Shown: one piece after another, positions 34,628 through 41,256 of the stretch
How positions within the stretch are numbered: the first letter of the stretch is position 1
Layout of the letters: every line of letters begins with the position of its first letter
Assembly (NCBI GenBank): GCA_046347155.1
Contig: JAXMGT010000001.1
Coordinates: 1,816,686-1,880,685, forward strand
DNA length: 64,000 nt
Reading direction: 5' to 3'
Source of the DNA: RPQJ01 sp046347155
GTDB lineage: Bacteria > Pseudomonadota > Gammaproteobacteria > Steroidobacterales > Steroidobacteraceae
Notes under the pieces: generated by a model
Seen by the model: only the letters and a program-made list of their open reading frames with translations
Databases searched by the model: none
What the model was told of the DNA's origin: nothing
Made by a program: the position numbers and the translations under genes

Positions 34628-35376
34628 TCCCCTGCCTCGACGTCCGCGACGGGCAGGTCGTCAAGGGCGTACGGTTCCGCGACCACCGGGTCGTGGGCGA
34701 CATCCTCGCGCTCGCCGCGCGCTACCGCGACGAAGGCGCGGACGAACTCGTGTTCTACGACATCACGGCGAGTCCCGAGGGCCGTTCGGTCGATCGCTCG
34801 TGGATCGACCGGATCGGACGGTTGCTCGACATCCCGTTCTGCGTCGCGGGCGGCATCCGCAGCGTCGAGGACGCCGAGGCCGTGCTGCACCTCGGGGCCG
34901 AAAAGATCTCGGTGAACTCGCCGGCGCTCGCCGATCCCGCGCTCGTGGACCGGCTCGCGCGACGATTCGGTTCCCAGTGCGTGGTCGTCGGCATCGACAG
35001 CCAGACGACGCCCGACGGCTGGTTCGTGCACCAGTACACCGGCGACCCGGACCGCTCGCGCTCCACGGCCCGCGCGACGCTCGACTGGGCGCGCGAGGTC
35101 CAGGACCGGGGCGCTGGCGAGATCGTGCTGAACTGCATGGCGAGCGACGGGGTCAAGCGCGGCTACGACCTCGAGCAGCTCGAACGCGTGCGCGAGGCCT
35201 GCCGCGTGCCGCTCGTTGCCTCGGGCGGCGCGGGCACCGTCCAGCACTTCGTCGACGTGTTCCAACAGGCGCGCGTCGACGGCGCGCTGGCGGCCAGCGT
35301 GTTCCACGACGGGCTGATCGCGATCCCCGATCTCAAGCGTGCGCTCGCCGAGGCGGGCGTGGAGGTGCGCCCATGA
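34609..35376 (+). CDS. hisF: Imidazole glycerol phosphate synthase, cyclase subunit (AUU start)
   Basis: 255-residue TIM-barrel cyclase that uses ammonia from HisH to make IGP and AICAR. Read from ATT, the N-terminus is (M)LAKRIIPCLDVRDGQVVKG, matching the family residue for residue and placing Asp11 and Lys19 at their known catalytic positions. The second catalytic Asp lies in the conserved NCMASDGVKRGYD. Starting at the GTG at 34693 would remove the first 28 residues, including Asp11 and the first strand of the barrel. Overlaps hisA by 19 bases and the next gene by ATGA. Confidence 0.93.
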   Translation: MLAKRIIPCLDVRDGQVVKGVRFRDHRVVGDILALAARYRDEGADELVFYDITASPEGRSVDRSWIDRIGRLLDIPFCVAGGIRSVEDAEAVLHLGAEKISVNSPALADPALVDRLARRFGSQCVVVGIDSQTTPDGWFVHQYTGDPDRSRSTARATLDWAREVQDRGAGEIVLNCMASDGVKRGYDLEQLERVREACRVPLVASGGAGTVQHFVDVFQQARVDGALAASVFHDGLIAIPDLKRALAEAGVEVRP

Positions 35377-36002
35377 CCCTCGATGACGTCGCGCGGCTCG
35401 ACTGGGCCAAGGGTGAAGGGCTGCTGCCCGCGGTGGTCCAGCACGCGCGCACCGGCCAGGTGCTGATGCTGGCCTGGATGAACGAGGCCTCGCTGCGGCA
35501 GACGCTCGACACCGGCCTCACCACGTTCTACAGCCGGTCCCGGCAGTCGCTCTGGGTCAAGGGCGAGACGTCCGGGCACACGCTCGCGGTGACGGACGTC
35601 AGCACCGACTGCGACTCCGACGCGATCCTGGTACTCGCGGACCCGGCCGGGCCCGCCTGCCACAACGGCACGACATCGTGCTTCGACGACGCCGCGAACC
35701 CCGACGCGACGGCGTTCGGGTTCCTCTCCGTGCTCGAACGGACCATCGCCGCACGCGCGCAGGCCACGGCCGCCGACAGCTACACCGCACGGCTCATCGC
35801 CGAGGGCACGCCGCGGATCGCACAGAAAGTCGGCGAGGAAGGCGTGGAGACCGCGCTCGCGGCCGTGAGCCGGGACGACGCGGGGTTGCTGGCCGAGGCC
35901 GCGGACCTCGTCTACCACCTGGCCGTGCTGATGCAGTCCCGGGGGCTCCGGCTTTCGCAGGTGGTCGAGACGCTCGAGTCACGGCACGGGGGTGCCCGCT
36001 GA
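35373..36002 (+). CDS. hisIE: Bifunctional phosphoribosyl-AMP cyclohydrolase / phosphoribosyl-ATP diphosphatase
   Basis: 209-residue fusion closing the his operon. The N-terminal HisI domain (1-115) has MLAWMNEASL, the zinc ligands in DCDSDAILV and the Cys pair GPACHNGTTSCF. The C-terminal HisE domain (about 118-209) has KVGEEGVETALAA and EAADLVYHLAVLM. No terminator hairpin with a T-run follows; the next gene is convergent 23 bases away. Confidence 0.96.
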   Translation: MTLDDVARLDWAKGEGLLPAVVQHARTGQVLMLAWMNEASLRQTLDTGLTTFYSRSRQSLWVKGETSGHTLAVTDVSTDCDSDAILVLADPAGPACHNGTTSCFDDAANPDATAFGFLSVLERTIAARAQATAADSYTARLIAEGTPRIAQKVGEEGVETALAAVSRDDAGLLAEAADLVYHLAVLMQSRGLRLSQVVETLESRHGGAR

Positions 36003-36025
36003 AGGAACCGGCGCCCGGCCGGCCC

Positions 36026-36391
36026 TCAGTCTTCGCCGTACTCGCCCGGGCCCTTGCGGCTCGAGGCGTGCACCCGCCGCAGGGCCGCCTTGAACAGGTT
36101 GTCCTCGTCGTCTGCGTCGCCACGCGCCGAGACCACGTAACGGCCCTCGTCCTGGCGCTCGATCAGTGCGTCGCGTTCGAGCTGTTCGAGCGCCGAGCGC
36201 ACGTCCTCGACGGACATCCCGAGTTCGGCGACGAAGCGCGATTCGGGCGGGAGTTCGGCGCCCTCGTGCAGGACCCCCTGCTCCACGTCGCGCCGTACGA
36301 CCGCATAGAGCCGATCCACGACCGTCGGCGTCTCGAGGCGTCGCAGCGCCACGCGCCACCGGCCGGTACGCGTCGCCCAGAAATCGTCCAT
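36026..36391 (-). CDS. Small GntR-type winged-helix protein without effector domain
   Basis: 121 residues, essentially a single GntR winged helix: VVDRLYAVVRRDVEQGVLHEGAELPPESRFVAELGMSVEDVRSALEQLERDALIERQDEGRYVV spans about 27-92 and shows the family's PPESRFVAELG helix pattern. An acidic tail (GDADDEDN) follows, and no ligand-binding domain is present. The start at 36391 has AGGAGGG before it; the in-frame extension to 36469 lacks one. Convergent to the his operon; target unknown. Confidence 0.7.
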   Translation of the reverse strand: MDDFWATRTGRWRVALRRLETPTVVDRLYAVVRRDVEQGVLHEGAELPPESRFVAELGMSVEDVRSALEQLERDALIERQDEGRYVVSARGDADDEDNLFKAALRRVHASSRKGPGEYGED

Positions 36392-36503
36392 GGGCCCTCC
36401 TGAGACGAAACTAACCCCAGCCCTCGCCGATGTGCAAGCATCGCTGCCGCGCGGGACCGGACATCGCATCGTCGCTGCGGCCGCTGGCGCCGTCGGACCT
36501 TGA

Positions 36504-37403
36504 TCAGGAATCAGCCGCGGACGATACCGGCGCCGCCGCCGGGCGTTTCCAGATCGGAGGCACGATCCGGCCGCGCCGGACCGCCATCACGAGCATCGCG
36601 ATCCCGGTGGCGGTGCACAGCACGAGCGCAAGCACCGAAGACTCGACGCCGAACCTGCCGCCGGTCAGCAGGTCGGGCCCGTGCACCGTGGAGCGGATCA
36701 GGCCCTGCGAGGCCTCGTTGCCGGAGACGATGCCGGAGAAGATCGCCGACTGCGTGTAGTTCCAGGCCGCGTGGAAACCCATGCTCACCCACAGCCGGCG
36801 CGTCAGCATGTACGCGGCCGCCAGCAGCACACCGGCCTCGACGGCGATGAACAGTGCGCCCTCGACCGTGCCCTCCGGATTGACCAGGTGCATGAGGCCG
36901 AACACCAGTGAAGACACGACCAGCGCCGCCCAGCTCCCGAGCCAGACTTCGACCGAGCCGAACACCACGCCGCGGAACAACAGTTCCTCGTACACGGCCG
37001 AACTCACCGCCATCGCGATCGCGGGCACCAGGAAGCTGAGCGAGTTCAGGCCATCGACACGGTAGATGCCGGAGGCCATCAGTACCAGCACGCAGGCCGT
37101 GTACAGGCCGAACCCGATCAGCATGCCGATGCCGAGTTCACGACCCATGCCGGGCAGGGCCAGCTCGGACAATGGACGACGCTCGATGAAGGTCGCGTAG
37201 CCGATGTAGACCCCGAACCCGGCGACGGCCAGCGCCACGACGTGCGCCACCGCCTTCAGCGGTTCGCCGGCGTAACTGACCATCACGTCGGTGTTCAAGG
37301 TCATCATGCCCACGAGCACGAATCCGAGCACGAGGATCCGCGCGGGCGGTGAGCGGAGGATGCGACGCACGAGTCCCGCCGGGTTGCTGGACGGGGCGGT
37401 CAT
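36504..37403 (-). CDS. CPBP-family intramembrane glutamic endopeptidase
   Basis: 299-residue polytopic membrane protein with about eight helices. The CPBP/Rce1 active-site motifs are present: EELLFRG (Glu139, Glu140, Arg144), FGLMHL (His172) and HAAWNY (His211). Bacterial members process or protect against peptides, but no substrate is indicated here. Followed on the same strand by a small winged-helix gene and preceded by a DUF1428 gene. Confidence 0.88.
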   Translation of the reverse strand: MTAPSSNPAGLVRRILRSPPARILVLGFVLVGMMTLNTDVMVSYAGEPLKAVAHVVALAVAGFGVYIGYATFIERRPLSELALPGMGRELGIGMLIGFGLYTACVLVLMASGIYRVDGLNSLSFLVPAIAMAVSSAVYEELLFRGVVFGSVEVWLGSWAALVVSSLVFGLMHLVNPEGTVEGALFIAVEAGVLLAAAYMLTRRLWVSMGFHAAWNYTQSAIFSGIVSGNEASQGLIRSTVHGPDLLTGGRFGVESSVLALVLCTATGIAMLVMAVRRGRIVPPIWKRPAAAPVSSAADS

Positions 37404-37449
37404 CGTCAGCCGAGCCTTCGACCGTGCCGAGCCGGTCGCGTGGCCGGGG

Positions 37450-37809
37450 TCATGCCGACACCATGGCCTTGAACCCGCCCCAGAACATCCGCTTGCCGTC
37501 GAACGGCATGTTCTGCGGACCGTACACGGCCATGCGCGGATCGGCCATGACCTTCTTCATGACCTGGTCGCGGTGCCTGCGCGACTTGTACACCGCCCAC
37601 GAGAACCACACCTCTTCGCCCGGCTTCAGCTTCACGGCCTGCGGGAACGAGGTGTGCTTGCCCGGCTTCACGTCGTCGGCAACGCATTCGTGGTAATCGA
37701 GCGCGCCGTGATCGAGCCACACCTTGCGGCCGAGTCGCGCCATCTTCAGGTAGGCCGCACGCTTCTTCTTCGGAACAGGAAGAACGAACCCATCCACGTA
37801 GAGACCCAT
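37450..37809 (-). CDS. DUF1428 family protein (YbaA-like)
   Basis: 119-residue small protein with the family pattern: GLYVDGFVLPVPKKKRAAYL, DYHECVADDVKPGK, VWFSWAVYKSRRHRDQVMKKVMAD and PFDGKRMFWGGF at the C-terminus. The fold is a dimeric alpha-beta barrel; the function is unknown in the family. GAGGACTGCC precedes its ATG. No stress or metal signature is visible nearby. Confidence 0.85.
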   Translation of the reverse strand: MGLYVDGFVLPVPKKKRAAYLKMARLGRKVWLDHGALDYHECVADDVKPGKHTSFPQAVKLKPGEEVWFSWAVYKSRRHRDQVMKKVMADPRMAVYGPQNMPFDGKRMFWGGFKAMVSA

Positions 37810-37901
37810 GGCAGTCCTCCTCTGGACGAAAGTGGACCGATTGTAGGTCGGTTTCGCGGCGGGCGTCGACGTGGCCGCTGGGGCGCTTTCGCACGCCCGG
37901 C

Positions 37902-38483
37902 TCAGTGCCCGCCCTGCACGAAGATCCCCTCGGCCCGCAGCGCCTCGGCGAGCCCTTCCTCGACCTCCTCGGCCTGCGCCTTCGTGAGTCCCTGCAGGTG
38001 CAGCACCGGGCCGGTCAGCGCCTCGAGCCCGCGCTTCAGCACGCTGCCGGCCGCCCGGATCCCCTGCTTGTGCTGGTCGAACCGGGCCGCGGGCGTGTAA
38101 TGCGTCGCGCCGACATACACGCCGTGCGGCTCCGTGCGGCTGTCGCCGTAGTCGAGCAGCACCAGGTACAGGTTCATGCGTCCCTTGCCCTGCCGCTCGA
38201 ACCGGCCCGCCACCTCATAAGCCAACGGCAGCCACGACACGTAGCGCATCGGCAGCCACTCGGGCACCGATTCCGACGCCGCCCGCCACAGCAGCCCGAG
38301 CATCCGCTCGACGTTCATCGGCGGTTCATTGCGCATCCACAACTCGTGGACGCAGTGCGCGCCGGTCACGCCGTCGCCGCTGGACAGCGCTGCCTCGAAT
38401 CGCTCGACGACCGCGCGCCGATCGAGCGGCCGGAACGGCCGGTCCGCCGGTCGCGACCGTTGCAGGGCGACGCTCCTTTTCAA
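37902..38483 (-). CDS. GIY-YIG-like uncharacterised protein, non-ATG start
   Basis: About 187-193 residues. The C-terminal half holds YLVLLDYG, then HGVYVGATHYTPAARFDQHKQG, which resembles the GIY-YIG nuclease core (YVG, conserved Arg, His). No ATG or GTG gives a full-length product. TTG at 38483 overlaps the upstream stop (TTGA), whereas CTG at 38465 has AGGAG (38473-38477) seven bases before it and may be the real start. Last gene of the lysAC-asd operon. A nuclease role is inferred from the motif only. Confidence 0.6.
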   Translation of the reverse strand: MKRSVALQRSRPADRPFRPLDRRAVVERFEAALSSGDGVTGAHCVHELWMRNEPPMNVERMLGLLWRAASESVPEWLPMRYVSWLPLAYEVAGRFERQGKGRMNLYLVLLDYGDSRTEPHGVYVGATHYTPAARFDQHKQGIRAAGSVLKRGLEALTGPVLHLQGLTKAQAEEVEEGLAEALRAEGIFVQGGH

Positions 38484-38941
38484 GCGAGCCCCGCGGGTAT
38501 CGGCAGGCCCGGACGTTCGTCCTCCCAGGCCACCGCGCTGATCCGCCAGCCTTCCCTGGTCCGGACGAATTGCAACGTCTTCACGCCCCGCGCGCTGAAC
38601 GCGACGCCGTCCAGCACGCCCGATTTCCGGTAGAGCGAGATCCGCTGCGCGACTCCACCGAACAGGTCCGTGCGGCCGGAGACCTCTTCCTCGACGAAGT
38701 CGACCAGACGACCTCCCGAGAGCAGTTCCGCGCGCGGCGCGACGAACGCCTCGAGCCCCGTCACCGTGAGGCCCAACGGCTCCGACTTCGTGATCACGCA
38801 CTCGGGCAGGCACAGTTCGTGCAGTTCGGCGAGGCGAGGCCGCCGTCCACCGCGATTGTCGAAAACCGCGAAGAACGCCCGCACCAGCGCGTCGATCGCC
38901 TGCCGGTCCGCGAGATCCCCGGCCACGCTGCCTGGCTTCAT
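38480..38941 (-). CDS. SnoaL-like / NTF2-fold protein
   Basis: 153 residues with the NTF2-fold pattern: an N-terminal helix (DRQAIDALVRAFFAVFDNR), HELCLPECVITK, and a late strand pair (VKTLQFVRTREGWRISAVAWEDE). Members are ligand-binding or small enzymes; nothing here points to a substrate. The ATG overlaps the MFS stop in ATGA. Starts upstream of 38941 belong to shadows of the MFS gene. Confidence 0.75.
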   Translation of the reverse strand: MKPGSVAGDLADRQAIDALVRAFFAVFDNRGGRRPRLAELHELCLPECVITKSEPLGLTVTGLEAFVAPRAELLSGGRLVDFVEEEVSGRTDLFGGVAQRISLYRKSGVLDGVAFSARGVKTLQFVRTREGWRISAVAWEDERPGLPIPAGLA

Positions 38942-40116
38942 CGCATGGCCCTCGCTTCCCTGCCCAGCCACACCATGCACGCGGCGCCGACGGCGGTCAC
39001 TGCGGCCGCGGCCGCGAACGCGGCACCGGAGCCGCAGCGCTCCCACACGAGCCCGAACAGCACGGCGCCGGGCAGCGCCATGAGTCCCGACGCCAGGTGA
39101 TAGAGACCGAACGCTGTGCCCCGCTCCGCCGTCGCCGCGTGGTCGCCGATCACCGAGCGCTCCGCCGGTTCGGTCACCGCGAGCGTCGCGGCGTACGCGA
39201 GGAACAGCGCCCACACGCCGAGCGCGCCGGGGTTCGAGGTCGCGAGTGCGAGCAGCACGGCCACGCGCGCGGCCCAGCCCCCGAGCAGCACGGGCACGCG
39301 GCCGACGCGATCCGAGAGGATCCCGGCCGGCATCGCGAGCCCCATCTTCACGAGACTGGCCGCCGCCCAGACGAGCGGCACCCAGGCGACCGCAAGGCCG
39401 CGATCGTGCGCCCACAGCACGACGAACGCCTCGGGCACGCTCGCGAGCGCGAGCACGCCCGCCGCGACGATCATCGCGCGCAGCCGGCCGTGCAACGCGC
39501 GCCACTCGAGCCGGGGCGGCGCCGGGACGGCGACCTTCGGGCCGTCGTGCGGCAGGCCAAGCCACAAGAGCAGCATCACGAGCACGCCGGGCACGACCGA
39601 CGCGAGGAACACGTTCTTCAGGTCCGCCTGCATCGACAGCAGCGCGAACGCGAGCAGCGGGCCGACCACGGCGCCAAAGTGGTCCATCGAGCGGTGGAAG
39701 CCGAACGCACGGCCGCGGTCCGCGGCCCCGACGGCGCCCGCGATCAGCGCGTCGCGCGGTGCGGAGCGCAACCCCTTGCCCACCCGGTCGAGGAAGCGGA
39801 GCAGCAGCACGGCGGCCCAGCCGGTCGCGAGCCCGATCAGGGGACGCGCGACGTTCGCGATCCCGTAGCCGCCGAGCACCAGCCGCTTCGCCGGGACGCC
39901 GCGGTCGGCGAGCCGACCCGCGACGAGCTTCAGCACGCTCGAGGTGGCTTCGGCGAGTCCCTCGACGAGACCGACGATCGCGGGCCCGGCGCCGAGCGTC
40001 GCGGTCAGGAAGATCGGGAGCAGCGGCGTGATCATCTCGCTCGCCGCATCGTTCAGTAGCGAAACGAAGCCGAGGACGACGACGGTGCGCGGCAGCGACG
40101 TGCGCAGGCCGCCCAT
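38938..40116 (-). CDS. MFS transporter
   Basis: 392-residue polytopic membrane protein with about 12 helices and the MFS motif region GRLADRGVPAKRLVLGG (67-83), plus RFLDRVGKGLRSAPRDALI further along. It sits four bases after asd and overlaps the SnoaL-like gene. Export of an aspartate-family product is possible but unproved. Confidence 0.88.
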   Translation of the reverse strand: MGGLRTSLPRTVVVLGFVSLLNDAASEMITPLLPIFLTATLGAGPAIVGLVEGLAEATSSVLKLVAGRLADRGVPAKRLVLGGYGIANVARPLIGLATGWAAVLLLRFLDRVGKGLRSAPRDALIAGAVGAADRGRAFGFHRSMDHFGAVVGPLLAFALLSMQADLKNVFLASVVPGVLVMLLLWLGLPHDGPKVAVPAPPRLEWRALHGRLRAMIVAAGVLALASVPEAFVVLWAHDRGLAVAWVPLVWAAASLVKMGLAMPAGILSDRVGRVPVLLGGWAARVAVLLALATSNPGALGVWALFLAYAATLAVTEPAERSVIGDHAATAERGTAFGLYHLASGLMALPGAVLFGLVWERCGSGAAFAAAAAVTAVGAACMVWLGREARAMR

Positions 40117-40120
40117 GCGA

Positions 40121-41239
40121 TCAGCGGGCTCGACGCTCGATCAGGATGCGCAGCATCCGGCGCAGCGGCTCGGCGGCGCCCCACAGCAGCTGGTCGCCGA
40201 CCGTGAACGCCGACAGGTATTCACCGCCCATCGCCAGCTTGCGCACCCGGCCGACCGGGATGTCGAGCGTGCCGCTCGTCCGGGCGGGCGTGAGGTCGCG
40301 GAGCGAGGACTCGCGGTCGTTCGGCACGAGGCGCACCCAGTCGTTGCCCGAGGCAAGGATGCGCTCGATCTCGGACAGCGGCAGGTCGCGGGTGAGCTTG
40401 ATCGTCATGGCCTGGCTGTGGCAGCGCATCGCGCCGACGCGCACACAGATGCCCTCGACCGGGATCGGGTTCGCGCCGCGGCCGAGGATCTTGTTCGTCT
40501 CGGCGATGCCCTTCCACTCCTCGCGGCTCACGCCGTTGCCGAGGTCCTTGTCGATCCAGGGCAGCAGGTTGCCGGCCAGCGCGGCGCCGAATTGCGCGGT
40601 CGGGAGCGCCGGGCCACGGATCGCGCCGGTCACCGCGCGGTCGATGTCCAGGATCGCGCTCGCGGGGTCGGCGAGCAACGGCGCCGCGGCCGCGTGCAAT
40701 GCACCCATCTGCTCGACGAGTTCGCGCATGTTCTGCGCACCGGCACCGGAGGCGGCCTGGTAGGTCATGCTCGTGACCCACTCCACGAGCCCCTCCCGGA
40801 ACAGCCCGCCGAGCGCCATCAGCATCAGCGACACGGTGCAGTTGCCGCCCACGTAATCGAGCAGCCCCGCGTCGAGGCCGCGGTCAATCACGCCCCGATT
40901 GACCGGGTCGAGGATGATCACCGCATCGTCCTTCATCCTGAGCGCCGACGCCGCGTCGATCCAGTGACCGCGCCAGCCCGCGGCGCGCAGCCGCGGGTGC
41001 ACGTCGTTCGTGTAATCGCCGCCCTGGCAGGTGACGATGACCTCGCACTCGGCGAGCGCCGCGAGGTCGTTGCCGTCCCGGAGCGTCGACGGACCACAGC
41101 CCACGTCCGGTGCCGCGCCGCCCGCGCGGGAGGTGCTGAAGAACACGGGCTCGAAGTGCGCGAAGTCGCGCTCCTGCCGCATGCGCTGCATCAGGACCGA
41201 GCCCACCATGCCGCGCCAGCCGACGATGCCCGTCTTCAT
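40121..41239 (-). CDS. asd: Aspartate-semialdehyde dehydrogenase
   Basis: 372-residue NADPH enzyme reducing aspartyl phosphate to the semialdehyde at the branch to lysine, methionine and threonine. Seen: TGIVGWRGMVGSVL (3-16), the active-site Cys134 in GGNCTVSLM, SGAGAQNMRE and VRVGAMRCHSQA. The length fits the Gram-negative type. ATG at 41239 is used, with GGGAG before it; an in-frame GTG lies one codon upstream. Follows lysAC by 17 bases. Confidence 0.96.
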   Translation of the reverse strand: MKTGIVGWRGMVGSVLMQRMRQERDFAHFEPVFFSTSRAGGAAPDVGCGPSTLRDGNDLAALAECEVIVTCQGGDYTNDVHPRLRAAGWRGHWIDAASALRMKDDAVIILDPVNRGVIDRGLDAGLLDYVGGNCTVSLMLMALGGLFREGLVEWVTSMTYQAASGAGAQNMRELVEQMGALHAAAAPLLADPASAILDIDRAVTGAIRGPALPTAQFGAALAGNLLPWIDKDLGNGVSREEWKGIAETNKILGRGANPIPVEGICVRVGAMRCHSQAMTIKLTRDLPLSEIERILASGNDWVRLVPNDRESSLRDLTPARTSGTLDIPVGRVRKLAMGGEYLSAFTVGDQLLWGAAEPLRRMLRILIERRAR

Positions 41240-41256
41240 CACTCGCTCCCGCCGGT

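Noticed and set aside
34693..35376. GTG at 34693 as hisF start
   Set aside because: Would remove 28 residues containing Asp11, Lys19 and the first barrel strand, and it has no ribosome site comparable to GAGGAG before ATT.
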